Assembly (NCBI GenBank): GCA_900596015.1
Contig: UVIF01000002.1
Span: forward strand, 558,001-622,000
From: Pseudomonas viridiflava
Lineage (GTDB): Bacteria > Pseudomonadota > Gammaproteobacteria > Pseudomonadales > Pseudomonadaceae
Direction of reading: 5' to 3'
DNA: 64,000 nt
Part shown: one piece after another, positions 1 to 9,720 of the stretch
Layout: every line of letters starts with the position of its first letter
How positions within the stretch are numbered: position 1 is the first letter of the stretch
The notes under the pieces: generated by a model
Told to the model about the DNA's origin: nothing
The model's database searches: none
What the model saw: only the letters and a program-made list of their open reading frames with translations
Made by a program: the position numbers and the translations under genes

Positions 1-341
1 AGACGCTTGATCGAAGCACGGATGGTCTTGAAGTTGGTCAGCATGCCGCCCAACCAGCGATGGTCGACGTACGGCGAGCCGCAACGTGCTGCTTCCTCGG
101 CCACGATCTTGCCGGCGGAACGCTTGGTGCCGACGAACAGGATCTTGTTCTTGCCCTGGGCCAGGCGCTCTACGAAGGTCAGTGCTTCGTTGAACATCGG
201 CAGGGTTTTTTCGAGGTTGATGATGTGGATCTTGTTACGCGCGCCGAAAATGTACTTACCCATTTTCGGATTCCAGTAACGGGTTTGGTGACCGAAGTGC
301 ACACCGGCCTTCAGCATATCGCGCATGTTGACTTGGGACAT
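1..341 (-). CDS. rpsB: 30S ribosomal protein S2 (partial, N-terminal part)
   Basis: Structural protein of the small ribosomal subunit, needed with S1 for mRNA binding. Reading leftward from the ATG at 341, the frame is open to the window edge and covers about the first 113 residues; the C-terminal half lies outside. The N-terminus [20 protein letters not shown] and the later stretch [20 protein letters not shown] are S2 hallmarks. The gene faces away from map, the usual gammaproteobacterial arrangement in which rpsB continues into tsf. The S2 leader is known to take part in autoregulation in enterobacteria; I cannot identify such a structure here with confidence. Confidence 0.97.
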   Translation of the reverse strand, partial: MSQVNMRDMLKAGVHFGHQTRYWNPKMGKYIFGARNKIHIINLEKTLPMFNEALTFVERLAQGKNKILFVGTKRSAGKIVAEEAARCGSPYVDHRWLGGMLTNFKTIRASIKR

Positions 342-687
342 GATAGTTCCTTGATAAGTCGGGTTAAGCCTCCACGTATCCCAATGACCAACCGGCGGCA
401 TAACCTCCGGCACCCAGGTCATCGTGTCGACACGTGTGTGGGTTTGGTTGCTTCCAGGGCATCCCCGGAAAGCGGCGCATTTTATACCATAGCCGCCCCG
501 ATATAGAAACCTGAAATAGCGTCGATGCACAACGGCTTTTGCGCCGCTGCCTGATTCGCGCGACAATGCACGCCATCACCTCTTATATAGAGGCGCCGCC
601 AGCGCCGCGCGGCAGTCCGCGGCGGCTCTGGTAGAATCGCCTCGATTTCCAGCCTGCGAACGCGCGCAAGCGCTCAGAGAGCCCCGA
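342..687. other. Divergent rpsB/map intergenic region
   Basis: 346 bases without a convincing gene. It must hold the promoters and leaders of rpsB (leftward) and map (rightward). A short inverted repeat, CCTCT-TATAT-AGAGG, lies at 579-593. Long open frames crossing this gap are GC-rich shadows. Confidence 0.6.
481..509 (-). promoter_or_regulatory. Candidate sigma-70 promoter for rpsB
   Basis: On the minus strand TTTCTA (504-509) and TATAAA (481-486) are separated by 17 bases. The -10 is good and the -35 weak. It would give a leader of roughly 130 bases for rpsB. This is a pattern match only. Confidence 0.35.
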
Positions 688-1470
688 ATGACCGTTACCA
701 TCAAGACCCCCGAAGACATCGAGAAGATGCGAATTGCCGGCCGCCTGGCGGCCGATGTGCTGGAGATGATCGCGCCTCACGTCCAGCCCGGTGTCACCAC
801 CGAAGCGCTCGACCGCCTGTGCCACGACTACATCGTCAACGAGCAGCAGGCCATCCCCGCCCCGCTCAACTACAAGGGCTACCCCAAGTCGATCTGCACC
901 TCGATCAACCATGTGGTCTGCCACGGCATTCCCAATGACAAGCCGCTGAAGAATGGCGACGTGCTGAACATCGACGTCACCGTGATCAAGGACGGCTACC
1001 ACGGCGACACCAGCCGCATGTTCCACGTCGGTACCGTGCCGGTGTGGGCCGAGCGCCTGTCGCAGGTGACCCAGGAATGCCTGTACAAGGCCATCGAGTT
1101 GGTCAAGCCAGGATGCCGCCTGGGCGACATCGGCGAAGTCATCCAGAAGCACGCCGAGAAGAACGGTTTTTCCGTGGTCCGCGAATTCTGCGGCCACGGC
1201 ATCGGCAAGGTGTTTCACGAAGAACCGCAGGTGCTGCACTACGGGCGCGCCGGTACCGGCATGGAGCTCAAGGAAGGCATGACCTTTACCATCGAGCCAA
1301 TGATCAACCAGGGCAAGGCTGACACCAAGGTGCTGGGTGATGGCTGGACGGCGATCACCAAGGATCGCAAGCTGTCCGCGCAGTGGGAGCACACTTTGGT
1401 GGTGACCGCCAGCGGCTACGAAATCTTCACCTTGCGCAGCGACGACACCATCCCCCGCGTCTCGGCGTGA
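688..1470 (+). CDS. map: Methionine aminopeptidase, type I
   Basis: Cytosolic dinuclear-metal enzyme that removes the initiator methionine from nascent proteins. The 260-residue length is normal for the type I enzyme. The sequence shows the pita-bread fold signatures: NHVVCHGIP near residue 72, the metal-binding Asp region IDVTVIKDGYHGD, FCGHGIG near residue 168, and the metal Glu residues in TFTIEPM and WEHTLVV. It is the first gene of a rightward group with glnD 53 bases downstream, the common Pseudomonas arrangement opposite rpsB. The start follows a purine-rich AGAGAG. Confidence 0.97.
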   Translation: MTVTIKTPEDIEKMRIAGRLAADVLEMIAPHVQPGVTTEALDRLCHDYIVNEQQAIPAPLNYKGYPKSICTSINHVVCHGIPNDKPLKNGDVLNIDVTVIKDGYHGDTSRMFHVGTVPVWAERLSQVTQECLYKAIELVKPGCRLGDIGEVIQKHAEKNGFSVVREFCGHGIGKVFHEEPQVLHYGRAGTGMELKEGMTFTIEPMINQGKADTKVLGDGWTAITKDRKLSAQWEHTLVVTASGYEIFTLRSDDTIPRVSA

Positions 1471-1523
1471 AGCCACGCGTGCGGGCAACCCGTTCAGGCC
1501 ACTAATCTCTTCAGGAATACGAC

Positions 1524-4226
1524 ATGCCGCAGGTGGATCCGGAGTTGTTCGATCGCGGCCAGTTCCAGGCCGAACTGGCGCTCAAGGCCAGCCCTATCGC
1601 AGCCTTCAAGAAGGCGATTCGCCAGGCGCACGATGTGCTCGACGAGCGTTTTCGCAACGGCCGTGACATTCGCCGGCTGATCGAAGACCGTGCCTGGTTC
1701 GTCGACAACATTCTGGAGCGGGCGTGGAGCCAGTTCGACTGGGACGAGGATGCCGACATCGCCCTGGTCGCCGTGGGCGGCTATGGCCGCGGCGAGCTGC
1801 ACCCCTACTCCGACATCGACCTGATGATCCTGCTCGAGAGCGCCGACTACGAGGTCTTTCGCGATTCGATCGAGCGCTTTCTCACGCTGCTGTGGGACAT
1901 CGGCCTGGAAGTGGGCCAGAGCGTGCGCTCCATAGACGAATGCGCCGAGCAGGCGCGCGCCGACATCACGGTCATCACCAACCTGATGGAAAGCCGCACC
2001 ATCGCCGGCCCGGAACGGCTGCGCAAGCGCATGCTCGAGGTCACCAGCACCGAGCGGATGTGGCCCAGCCGCGAGTTCTTCCTGGCCAAGCGCGCCGAGC
2101 AGACCGCCCGCCACCACAAGTACAACGACACCGAGTACAACCTGGAACCCAACGTCAAGGGCTCCCCCGGTGGCCTGCGCGACATCCAGACCCTGCTGTG
2201 GGTGGCGCGCCGCCAGTTCGGCACGCTGAACCTGCACGCACTGGCCGGGGAAGGCTTCCTGGTGGAGAGCGAAAACAACCTGCTGGCCTCTTCCCAGGAA
2301 TTCCTCTGGAAGGTGCGCTACGCCCTGCACATGCTTGCCGGGCGCGCGGAGGATCGCCTGCTGTTCGATCACCAACGCTCCATCGCCGGCTTGCTGGGCT
2401 ACAAGGACAGCGATGCGAAACTGGCCATCGAGCGGTTCATGCAGAAGTACTACCGCGTGGTGATGAGCATCGCCGAACTCAGCGACCTGATCATCCAGCA
2501 TTTCGAGGAAGTGATTCTCGGCGACCCCGAAGCCGGCTCAACGGTGCCGATCAATTCGCGCTTCCAGCTGCACGATGGCTACATCGAGGCCACTCACACC
2601 CAGGTGTTCAAGCGCACTCCGTTCGCCATGCTGGAAATCTTCGTGCTGATGGCGCAGAACCCGGAGATCAAGGGCGTGCGCGCGGATACCATCCGCCTGC
2701 TGCGCGAGCATCGCCACCTGATCGACGACACCTTCCGCAACGATATCCGCAACACCAGCCTGTTCATCGAGCTGTTCAAGTGCGAAGTCGGCATTCACCG
2801 CAACCTGCGCCGCATGAATCGCTACGGCATCCTGGGCCGCTACCTGCCCGAGTTCGGCGATATCATCGGCCAGATGCAACACGACCTGTTCCACATCTAT
2901 ACGGTCGATGCGCACACGCTCAACCTGATCAAGCACCTGCGCAAGCTGCAGTACACCCAGGTTTCGGAGAAATTCCCGCTGGCCAGCAAGGTCATGGAGC
3001 GCCTGCCCAAGCCGGAGCTGATCTACCTCGCCGGGCTTTACCATGACATCGGCAAAGGCCGCAACGGCGACCATTCCGAGCTTGGCGCCGTGGATGCCGC
3101 GCAGTTCTGCCAGCGCCACCAGTTGCCCGCCTGGGACAGCCGCCTGATCGTCTGGCTGGTGCAGAACCATCTGGTGATGTCGACCACCGCGCAGCGCAAG
3201 GACCTGTCCGACCCGCAGGTCATCCATGACTTCGCCCAGCAGGTAGGCGACGAGGTGCACCTGGACTACCTCTACGTGCTCACCGTGGCCGACATCAACG
3301 CGACCAATCCCAGCCTGTGGAACTCCTGGCGTGCGAGTCTGCTGCGCCAGCTGTATACCGAGACCAAGCGCGCACTGCGTCGGGGCCTGGAGAACCCGCT
3401 GGATCGCGAAGAACAGATTCGTCGCACGCAAAGCGCGGCGCTGGAGATACTGGTACGCGGCGGCACCGATCAGGACGACATCGAACAGCTCTGGTCCCAG
3501 CTGGGCGACGACTATTTCCTGCGCCACAATGCCGGTGACGTGGCCTGGCATACCGATGCCATCCTGCAGCAGCCCGCCAATGGCGACCCGTTGGTGCTGA
3601 TCAAGGAAACCACCCAGCGCGAATTCGAAGGCGGCACGCAGATCTTCATCTATGCGCCCGACCAGCACGATTTCTTCGCGGTGACGGTGGCGGCCATGGA
3701 CCAGCTCAACCTGAACATCCACGACGCCCGCATCATTACCTCCAGCAGCCAGTTCACGCTCGATACCTACATCGTGCTGGACAACGACGGCGGCTCGATC
3801 GGCAACGACCCGCGCCGCATCGCGCAGATTCGCCAGGGCCTCAGCGATGCGCTGCGCAACCCCGATGACTACCCCAACATCATTCATCGCCGCGTACCGC
3901 GCCAGCTCAAGCATTTCGCGTTCCCCCCGCAGGTCACCATCCAGAACGATGCCCAGCGCCCGGTGACCATTCTGGAGCTGAGCGCGCCCGACAGGCCCGG
4001 CCTGCTGGCACGCATCGGCAAGATCTTCCTGGAATTCGACCTGTCGTTGCAGAACGCCAAGGTTTCCACGCTGGGCGAACGCGTGGAAGACGTGTTCTTC
4101 ATTACCGATGCGAACAATCTGCCCCTGTCCGACCCGCAACTGTGCAGTCGGCTGCAGGCCACCATCATCGACCAACTCAGTGTCAGCCAGGCGCCCGGCG
4201 TCGAGCTGTCCCGTTTGAGCATTTGA
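1524..4226 (+). CDS. glnD: [Protein-PII] uridylyltransferase / uridylyl-removing enzyme
   Basis: Bifunctional nitrogen sensor that uridylylates PII (GlnB/GlnK) when glutamine is low and removes UMP when glutamine is high, so tuning glutamine synthetase and NtrBC. The 900 residues match the family. The nucleotidyltransferase motif [16 protein letters not shown] lies at residues 85-100, the HD phosphohydrolase motif [18 protein letters not shown] near residue 507, and two C-terminal ACT domains at about 700-790 and 815-895 ([20 protein letters not shown]). A ribosome site AGGA precedes the ATG. It is followed after one base by dapC, implying coupled translation. Confidence 0.97.
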   Translation: MPQVDPELFDRGQFQAELALKASPIAAFKKAIRQAHDVLDERFRNGRDIRRLIEDRAWFVDNILERAWSQFDWDEDADIALVAVGGYGRGELHPYSDIDLMILLESADYEVFRDSIERFLTLLWDIGLEVGQSVRSIDECAEQARADITVITNLMESRTIAGPERLRKRMLEVTSTERMWPSREFFLAKRAEQTARHHKYNDTEYNLEPNVKGSPGGLRDIQTLLWVARRQFGTLNLHALAGEGFLVESENNLLASSQEFLWKVRYALHMLAGRAEDRLLFDHQRSIAGLLGYKDSDAKLAIERFMQKYYRVVMSIAELSDLIIQHFEEVILGDPEAGSTVPINSRFQLHDGYIEATHTQVFKRTPFAMLEIFVLMAQNPEIKGVRADTIRLLREHRHLIDDTFRNDIRNTSLFIELFKCEVGIHRNLRRMNRYGILGRYLPEFGDIIGQMQHDLFHIYTVDAHTLNLIKHLRKLQYTQVSEKFPLASKVMERLPKPELIYLAGLYHDIGKGRNGDHSELGAVDAAQFCQRHQLPAWDSRLIVWLVQNHLVMSTTAQRKDLSDPQVIHDFAQQVGDEVHLDYLYVLTVADINATNPSLWNSWRASLLRQLYTETKRALRRGLENPLDREEQIRRTQSAALEILVRGGTDQDDIEQLWSQLGDDYFLRHNAGDVAWHTDAILQQPANGDPLVLIKETTQREFEGGTQIFIYAPDQHDFFAVTVAAMDQLNLNIHDARIITSSSQFTLDTYIVLDNDGGSIGNDPRRIAQIRQGLSDALRNPDDYPNIIHRRVPRQLKHFAFPPQVTIQNDAQRPVTILELSAPDRPGLLARIGKIFLEFDLSLQNAKVSTLGERVEDVFFITDANNLPLSDPQLCSRLQATIIDQLSVSQAPGVELSRLSI

Positions 4227-4227
4227 T

Positions 4228-5424
4228 ATGAACCACGCGTTGAACCAGCTGCAGCCCTACCCTTTCGAGAAACTGCGCGCCTTGCTGGCTGGCGTCACGG
4301 CCGCTGCGGACAAACGTCCGATCGCCCTGTCCATCGGCGAACCCAAGCACGCCTCGCCGGCGTTCGTGAAGCAAGCCCTGGCCGACAACCTCGACCAGAT
4401 GGCGGTGTACCCGACCACCCAAGGCATTGCGGCACTGCGCGAAGCCATCGCCGCGTGGTGCGAACGACGCTTCCAGGTCCCGGCGGGCTGGCTCGATCCG
4501 GCGCGCCACGTATTGCCGGTCAACGGCACCCGCGAGGCGCTGTTTGCCTTCACTCAAACCGTTGCACAGCGTGACGTCGACGGGCTGGTGGTCAGCCCCA
4601 ATCCGTTCTACCAGATCTACGAAGGCGCCGCCCTGCTCGCCGGTACCACCCCGCATTACCTGCCCTGCCTGGACCAGAACGGCTTCAACCCGGATTTCGA
4701 CGCGGTACCGGCCCAGGTCTGGCAGCGCTGCCAGATCCTGTTCCTGTGCTCGCCCGGCAATCCAACCGGTGCCCTGGTACCGATGCCTATCTTGAAGAAA
4801 CTCATCGCCCTGGCCGACGAGCATGACTTCGTGATCGCTGCCGACGAGTGCTACAGCGAGCTGTACTTCGACGAAGACGCGCCACCGCCCGGCCTGCTGA
4901 CCGCCTGTGCCGAGCTGGGGCGCAGCGATTTCAAGCGTTGCGTGGTGTTCCACAGCCTCTCCAAGCGCTCCAACCTGCCAGGCTTGCGCTCCGGCTTCGT
5001 GGCGGGCGACGCCGACATCCTCAAGGCCTTCCTGCTGTACCGCACCTATCATGGCTGTGCGATGCCCGTGCAGACCCAGCTGGCCAGCATCGCCGCCTGG
5101 AAAGACGAGGCCCACGTGCTGGCCAACCGTGACCTGTACCGGGAAAAATTCGATGCCGTGCTGGATATCCTCGCGCCGGTGATGGACGTCAAGCGTCCCG
5201 ACGGCAGCTTCTACCTGTGGGCCAAGGTGCCCATGGACGACGCGCAGTTCTGCCGCGAGCTGTTCGAGCAGGAACACGTCACGGTGGTGCCGGGCTCCTA
5301 TCTGTCGCGCGATGTCGATGGGCTCAACCCCGGCGCCGGACGCGTGCGCATGGCGCTGGTCGCACCGCTGAGCGAGTGTGTCGAAGCCGCCCAGCGCATT
5401 CGTCGCTTTCTCGAGCGTCGATAA
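4228..5424 (+). CDS. dapC: Succinyldiaminopimelate transaminase
   Basis: PLP enzyme of the succinylase branch of lysine and diaminopimelate synthesis, converting N-succinyl-2-amino-6-ketopimelate and glutamate to N-succinyl-LL-DAP. It has 398 residues. Class I aminotransferase features are visible: SIGEPKH near the N-terminus, CSPGNPTG, AADECYSELYF and the PLP-lysine region SLSKRSNLPGLRSGF. It starts one base after the glnD stop. Its pathway partners dapD (28.5 kb) and dapA (53.7 kb) are also in this window. Specificity within the fold is taken from length and conserved synteny with glnD. Confidence 0.93.
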   Translation: MNHALNQLQPYPFEKLRALLAGVTAAADKRPIALSIGEPKHASPAFVKQALADNLDQMAVYPTTQGIAALREAIAAWCERRFQVPAGWLDPARHVLPVNGTREALFAFTQTVAQRDVDGLVVSPNPFYQIYEGAALLAGTTPHYLPCLDQNGFNPDFDAVPAQVWQRCQILFLCSPGNPTGALVPMPILKKLIALADEHDFVIAADECYSELYFDEDAPPPGLLTACAELGRSDFKRCVVFHSLSKRSNLPGLRSGFVAGDADILKAFLLYRTYHGCAMPVQTQLASIAAWKDEAHVLANRDLYREKFDAVLDILAPVMDVKRPDGSFYLWAKVPMDDAQFCRELFEQEHVTVVPGSYLSRDVDGLNPGAGRVRMALVAPLSECVEAAQRIRRFLERR

Positions 5425-5490
5425 CACATAGCTACGCTTTTGCATTGGGTTTGAACGACATCATCGGTGGCTCTTTTCAAGGAGTCATCG

Positions 5491-6225
5491 ATGATGTGCA
5501 ATCCCCTGTTCTGCAAGCCCCTTCCTGCACCGGACCTGGAGGCATCACGCCGCGTCGCCCTGGCCGAACGCCCGACCAATGCGCCGAGCACCTCGGCGAA
5601 CGGACGCCCCAAGCGCGCCCTGGGCCAGTTCTCGAAATTCTGGACGCCCGGTCGCACACTGACCATCGGCTTTTTCAATGAAACCCCCACCGAGCACAAG
5701 TCAGCCATCGAGAAAGTGGCGCGACAGTGGCTGCGCTCGGCCAACCTGAAATTCGATTTCGTCGACGGCATGTTTGCCGACATCCGCATCTATACCGACG
5801 GCGACGACAACTACAGTCAGGTCGGCACCGATGCGCTGCTGGCCAGCCCGATGGATGCAACCATGGCCCTGGGCGTCAAACCGGACGATCCGCTGTTCGG
5901 GCGTACCGTGTTGCACGAGTTCGGCCACGTGCTGGGGTTACTGCACGAACATCAGCACCCCAAGGCAAACATCCCTTGGGACATCCCCAAGCTGTATGCG
6001 TACTTCGCCGCCAAGGGTGTCGATCAAGAGACCGTGGACATCAACCTGCTGGACAAGACCGACAAGGCACTGGCCAAGGGCACTGCCTATGACCGCGCGT
6101 CGATCATGCATTACTCGGTGCTGCAGGAGCAGACGGTGGGCGACTGGGAAGTGGGCATCAATCACACCTTGAGCCGCCTAGACCGGAAATTTGCTCGGCG
6201 CATCTACCCCAAGGTGGTGGCCTAG
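5491..6225 (+). CDS. Astacin-like zinc metalloprotease (metzincin), cytoplasmic or leaderless
   Basis: Predicted protease of 244 residues. The zinc motif HEFGHVLGLLHEHQHP (residues 142-157) is the extended metzincin HExxHxxGxxHE signature, and SIMHYS further on is a good Met-turn. The start at 5491 is chosen because AAGGAG sits 6 bases upstream; an in-frame GTG at 5467 lacks such a site. There is no signal peptide or propeptide of usual astacin type, only a 45-residue polar N-terminus with two Cys, so how it reaches substrate is unclear. It ends in a 4-base overlap with the convergent gene at 6222-6551. Substrate unknown. Confidence 0.8.
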   Translation: MMCNPLFCKPLPAPDLEASRRVALAERPTNAPSTSANGRPKRALGQFSKFWTPGRTLTIGFFNETPTEHKSAIEKVARQWLRSANLKFDFVDGMFADIRIYTDGDDNYSQVGTDALLASPMDATMALGVKPDDPLFGRTVLHEFGHVLGLLHEHQHPKANIPWDIPKLYAYFAAKGVDQETVDINLLDKTDKALAKGTAYDRASIMHYSVLQEQTVGDWEVGINHTLSRLDRKFARRIYPKVVA

Positions 6226-6551
6226 CGCGCGTGGCCGAGGCTGGCTTGGTTGATGTCGAACTCGGCCAGCGCCTCATTCATGGCCGCACTGTCCATCAGC
6301 CGGTGTCGACGCACTACCGGGCGCACCGTATAACGCGGTAAATGTGCGAACTCCTCTTGCGCCCACGCCTGCTGGCGACTGGTCCGCTGGAAATCGGGCC
6401 ACTCGCCAATCACGAGGAACACGACCTGCGGTACCAGCGCGATAGCCAGCAGGGTATTGAGGTCAACCAGGCCCAGCCCGCCCAGCGCCGAGCCAACGAC
6501 CACGGGTACAGCGCTACCAACGGCAGTCCACAGTTTGGATAATCGGCGCAT
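6222..6551 (-). CDS. Small two-helix membrane protein, putatively SOS-controlled
   Basis: Unrecognised protein of 109 residues. The start at 6551 (MRRLSKLW) has GAGG about 10 bases upstream; an upstream in-frame ATG at 6584 would lie inside the LexA box and is rejected. Two hydrophobic segments, around residues 10-30 and 33-50, are followed by a basic soluble tail. The last 28 residues (ending in ASLGHAR) match the C-terminal tail of the antiporter at 13677-15323 at 14 of 28 positions, including an LAExDxNxAxLGHxR pattern. A near-consensus LexA box lies 22 bases upstream. Function unknown; control by DNA damage is inferred from the box. Confidence 0.7.
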   Translation of the reverse strand: MRRLSKLWTAVGSAVPVVVGSALGGLGLVDLNTLLAIALVPQVVFLVIGEWPDFQRTSRQQAWAQEEFAHLPRYTVRPVVRRHRLMDSAAMNEALAEFDINQASLGHAR

Positions 6552-6572
6552 GGAACGTGACCTCACATGAGT

Positions 6573-6592
6573 TACTGTATGCATATACAGTA
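6573..6592. promoter_or_regulatory. LexA (SOS) box
   Basis: TACTGTATGCATATACAGTA contains CTG-N10-CAG with 8-base perfect arms (TACTGTAT/ATACAGTA), the canonical gammaproteobacterial LexA site including the flanking TA bases. It sits just upstream of the leftward gene starting at 6551 and beyond the stop of the FAD oxidoreductase at 6659, so the only gene placed to be controlled is the small membrane protein. Confidence 0.85.
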
Positions 6593-6658
6593 CACAGAAC
6601 CGGCCGCGTGTTCAATCCCTGAAAGCGCATCGATAACCTGTCCAAAAGCTGCCTCAGA

Positions 6659-7798
6659 TCAGGCAAACGCCCCAAACATGTCCGCCACCGCCTGCTCGCC
6701 CAGGGCTGGTCCGACGCTCATGCCCACCCCGCTGTGCATCAGCGTCGCAGTCAAGCCTGGCGCGATGTTCAAGCGGGAAAACGGCTGGGGCCCCTTGGCA
6801 CCATAGACACCTTGCCAGCGCTCCATTACCTGAATGTTGCAGCCCAGGGTGTCCTGTGCCAGCTCCAGCATCCATTGATCGACCTGCTCGGTATTGAACG
6901 GCGAGGCGTCCGCACCGTATTCATGGGAATCGCCGATGATCAGGTCACCGTAGGGTGTCGGACTGATCAGCAAGTGAATGCCGTGTGCTTCGAGGTGCGG
7001 ACTGTCGCGCTCGATTTCGTGGCGGATGGCAGCCGCTTCGGGTAGATCGGCGAAAGCCCCATAGTGAACGCAACTCAGACCGGTAAGTACCGAGTGCTGC
7101 AGGTTCAGGCTCGACGCGGGCCGAGCGCGGAGCATCTGCAGACGGCACACCTGGGGCTTGAGCGCAGCCATGGGCTCGGCGAGCAGGGTCAGGTAATCGT
7201 GGCCGGAGCACACCACCACCTGTTGGCCGCGAAAGGGGCCAGCGGTGCTCTGCAGCTTTCCGGGCTCGACGCCATTGACCAATGTCGAGAAGTGAAACGC
7301 CACGCCCAGTTCGCGCTGCAGATAGTCAATCAACCTAGGTATGGCTTCGCGCGAATAGAGCTGCTGGTCATCGACGCCGTGCAAGGCCGCGCGATGATGG
7401 CTGAATTGCCCGCCGTACAAGTCGTCCAGCGGCTTGCCGCGCAGCAGCTCGACCCGGTAGTCATGCTGCTTGGCACGTTCGGTACTGAATGCTTCCAGCA
7501 GGTTTTCCTCGGCTTCGGTTCGGGCGAACAACAGCGAGCCATTACGCTTGAGCTCGAAGCCCGCTTGAGCGCTCCAGTTCGCCCAGATACCGCGGCTGGC
7601 CTTGGCCAGGTCGAGCATGATGCCGGGTGGCTGACCGGTCACCAGGGCTTGACCGAAGTTGCGCACCGACGCGCCGATCGGGCTCGCCGAACGCTCGAAC
7701 ACCCGCACTTTCAAGCCACGCCTGGCCGCCGCATAGGCGTGGGAAAGCCCGAGAATACCCGCACCTACCACCAGCAAATCACTTTCATACCGATTCAT
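6659..7798 (-). CDS. FAD-dependent oxidoreductase of AEP catabolism (DAO family)
   Basis: Predicted 379-residue flavoprotein oxidising an amine. The N-terminus has the dinucleotide-binding motif VVGAGILGLSHAYAAARRG and a DAO-family body. The ATG at 7798 follows GGGAGTGG. It closes a leftward cluster with phosphonate binding protein, phnX, permease and ATPase, 13 bases behind the binding protein. FAD enzymes recurring in such clusters are known to oxidise N-methyl-AEP, and in some cases AEP itself, to phosphonoacetaldehyde, the substrate of PhnX. No PhnW aminotransferase is present here, which fits the oxidase taking its place. Exact substrate preference cannot be read from sequence. Confidence 0.82.
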   Translation of the reverse strand: MNRYESDLLVVGAGILGLSHAYAAARRGLKVRVFERSASPIGASVRNFGQALVTGQPPGIMLDLAKASRGIWANWSAQAGFELKRNGSLLFARTEAEENLLEAFSTERAKQHDYRVELLRGKPLDDLYGGQFSHHRAALHGVDDQQLYSREAIPRLIDYLQRELGVAFHFSTLVNGVEPGKLQSTAGPFRGQQVVVCSGHDYLTLLAEPMAALKPQVCRLQMLRARPASSLNLQHSVLTGLSCVHYGAFADLPEAAAIRHEIERDSPHLEAHGIHLLISPTPYGDLIIGDSHEYGADASPFNTEQVDQWMLELAQDTLGCNIQVMERWQGVYGAKGPQPFSRLNIAPGLTATLMHSGVGMSVGPALGEQAVADMFGAFA

Positions 7799-7811
7799 TT
7801 CAACCCACTCC

Positions 7812-8822
7812 CTACGGCTTGGCCGATTTGCCGTCATAGCGTTTGCGCCATTCGGCAAGAATGTTGTCGCGCTCTTTCGAGGCCCAGGCGAAGTCATTCT
7901 TGATCAGGCGCTGCTCGTAGTCGGCAGGCAGCTCGGTGGGAGGCTTGGCCAGGCCTTCCTGGGCCAGCACCGCGAAGTTCTGCTTGTACAGTTCCATGCC
8001 GGCCGCGCTGGCGGAGAAATCAGCCAGGCGCTTGGCCGCCTCGGGATGAGCGGTGCCCTTGATCACGGCAGTGGCCTCGATCTCCCAGCCAAGGCCTTCC
8101 TTTGGCAGGATGATGTCCAGTGGCGCACCCTGACGCTTGAGCTGTACCGCCGGGTATTCGAATGAAATGCCGATAGGAAACTCACCCGCTGCGGCCATCT
8201 TGCAGGGCTTCGAACCGGAGTGGACGTACTGCCCGATGTTCTGGTGCAGTGCGTCCATGTAGGTCCAGCCCTGTGCCTCGCCAAAGGTTTGCAGCCAGGC
8301 GCTGACGTCCAGAAAGCCCGTACCGGACGAGGCCGGGTTGGGCATCACGATCTTGCCGCGATAGACCGGGTTGGTCAGATCTTGCCAGCTCACCGGGCGC
8401 GGCAGGTTCTGCTTCTCGGCTTCGATGGTGTTGAAACAGATGGTGGCGGCCCAGACATCCATGCCAACCCAGGCCGGCGGATTGGCCGGGTCGCGGTACT
8501 TGGCGCCGATCTTGGGCAGATCCTTGGGGGCATAGGCTTCGAGCATGCCTTGCTGATCGAGTATTGCCAGGCTCGAGGCAGCCAGACCCCACACTGCGTC
8601 GGCTTGCGGGCGAGCTTTTTCGGCCAGCAGTTTGGCCGTGATGATGCCGGTCGAATCCCTCACCCATTTGATGTCGATATCCGGGTTGGCTTTCTCGAAC
8701 GCTTTTTCATAGGTCTGCAGCTGCTCGGCTTCCAGTGCGGTGTACACGGTGAGCTCGGTGGCGGCACTGGCGTGAAGGCTGAAGCCTGCGAACACTGCAG
8801 CGAAGGCAAGGGGCTTGAACAT
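7812..8822 (-). CDS. 2-aminoethylphosphonate ABC transporter, periplasmic binding protein
   Basis: Solute-binding protein of 336 residues with a clear signal peptide (MFKPLAFAAVFAGFSLHASA, cleavage before ATELTVYT). The fold is the iron/polyamine-like type 2 family (ELTVYTALEAEQ, DAVWGLAASS), as in PhnS2-type phosphonate binding proteins. The start at 8822 has AGGAT upstream; a longer open frame has no start support. It lies between phnX and the FAD oxidoreductase. The AEP ligand is inferred from the neighbours, mainly phnX. Confidence 0.85.
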   Translation of the reverse strand: MFKPLAFAAVFAGFSLHASAATELTVYTALEAEQLQTYEKAFEKANPDIDIKWVRDSTGIITAKLLAEKARPQADAVWGLAASSLAILDQQGMLEAYAPKDLPKIGAKYRDPANPPAWVGMDVWAATICFNTIEAEKQNLPRPVSWQDLTNPVYRGKIVMPNPASSGTGFLDVSAWLQTFGEAQGWTYMDALHQNIGQYVHSGSKPCKMAAAGEFPIGISFEYPAVQLKRQGAPLDIILPKEGLGWEIEATAVIKGTAHPEAAKRLADFSASAAGMELYKQNFAVLAQEGLAKPPTELPADYEQRLIKNDFAWASKERDNILAEWRKRYDGKSAKP

Positions 8823-8877
8823 GGTTTGATCCTGAGTGAAGTGGACAAGGCGGTATCGGTTGGCCGAACAGGTTCTA

Positions 8878-9705
8878 TCAATGGCTGCCGGGCGTTTCGC
8901 CACGAGCCATGCGTGCGTTGATCCGATCGATGATCGCTGGCAGGTCGGCGATGGTGTCGGCCAGGTAATCGGGGCGTACCGGAGCGAACAGGGCATCGAT
9001 GCGCAGCCTGTGCCGATCGAGCTCGGAGGGTGTGAGCGCCTGGAAGGCCGGGTGGTCCAGGCCGAGAAAATTGCCGGAAAAGCGCAGCCCGACCGTCCAC
9101 ATCCCTGCGCTGCGGCCTTCGAGAATGCCCGGCAAGGTGTCGTCGACCTTCACGCAGGCGGTGACGTCACCGATGCCCAGCGCGATGACATTGGCCAACG
9201 CCTGGGCGGGGCCGGGGCGGCCGGTTGGCAGGTCATCGGCGGCCACCACATGATCGGGCTGATAGCCCGCCACTGCGGCGAGTGCCACGACGTGGTCCAT
9301 AACCTGTCGAGGGTATCCGGAGGTGGTGCCGATCTTGAGTCCGGCCTGACGCATGTGCTCGATGGCCGGCAGTGCACCGGGGATGAGCGCGCTGTGCTTG
9401 CCGACATTGGCAATCTGCAGCGGCATGAAGCGCTCGTAGATAGCCGTTACGTCCGCGTCGCTCGGTCGCCTGGCAAAACGCTGCTCGAAGCGCGCCGCGA
9501 TCTGCGGCTGGTCGCACAGACTGCGAATGTGGTCCCACTTGCCCATGCCCATGGGGCCACGAGCTTCATCCAGGCTCAGTTCGATATCGAACGTCGCGAA
9601 GGCTTCCACAAAGATTCGGGTGGGTGCGAAAGAGCCGAAATCGACGACGGTGCCGGCCCAGTCGAGAATGGCCGCTTGCAGTCTGGCAGGGGCTTGATAG
9701 TGCAT
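8878..9705 (-). CDS. phnX: Phosphonoacetaldehyde hydrolase (phosphonatase)
   Basis: HAD-superfamily enzyme that splits phosphonoacetaldehyde into acetaldehyde and phosphate through a Schiff-base lysine. The nucleophile Asp is in [12 protein letters not shown] (D15) and the lysine in [11 protein letters not shown] (K56), the arrangement peculiar to Phn[16 protein letters not shown] and [16 protein letters not shown] supply the later HAD motifs. The 275-residue length is normal. It lies 15 bases downstream of the permease gene. It is the catabolic core of the cluster and makes the pathway assignment firm. Confidence 0.95.
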   Translation of the reverse strand: MHYQAPARLQAAILDWAGTVVDFGSFAPTRIFVEAFATFDIELSLDEARGPMGMGKWDHIRSLCDQPQIAARFEQRFARRPSDADVTAIYERFMPLQIANVGKHSALIPGALPAIEHMRQAGLKIGTTSGYPRQVMDHVVALAAVAGYQPDHVVAADDLPTGRPGPAQALANVIALGIGDVTACVKVDDTLPGILEGRSAGMWTVGLRFSGNFLGLDHPAFQALTPSELDRHRLRIDALFAPVRPDYLADTIADLPAIIDRINARMARGETPGSH

Positions 9706-9720
9706 GGTGTTCTCCGAAAA

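Noticed and set aside
583..1488. 301-codon open frame antisense to map
   Set aside because: GC-rich third-position shadow; amino-acid make-up (His/Val/Asp-rich) is typical of an antisense frame and map is certain.
2538..4175. 545-codon frame antisense to glnD
   Set aside because: Shadow of a strongly conserved gene; no ribosome site, no domain.
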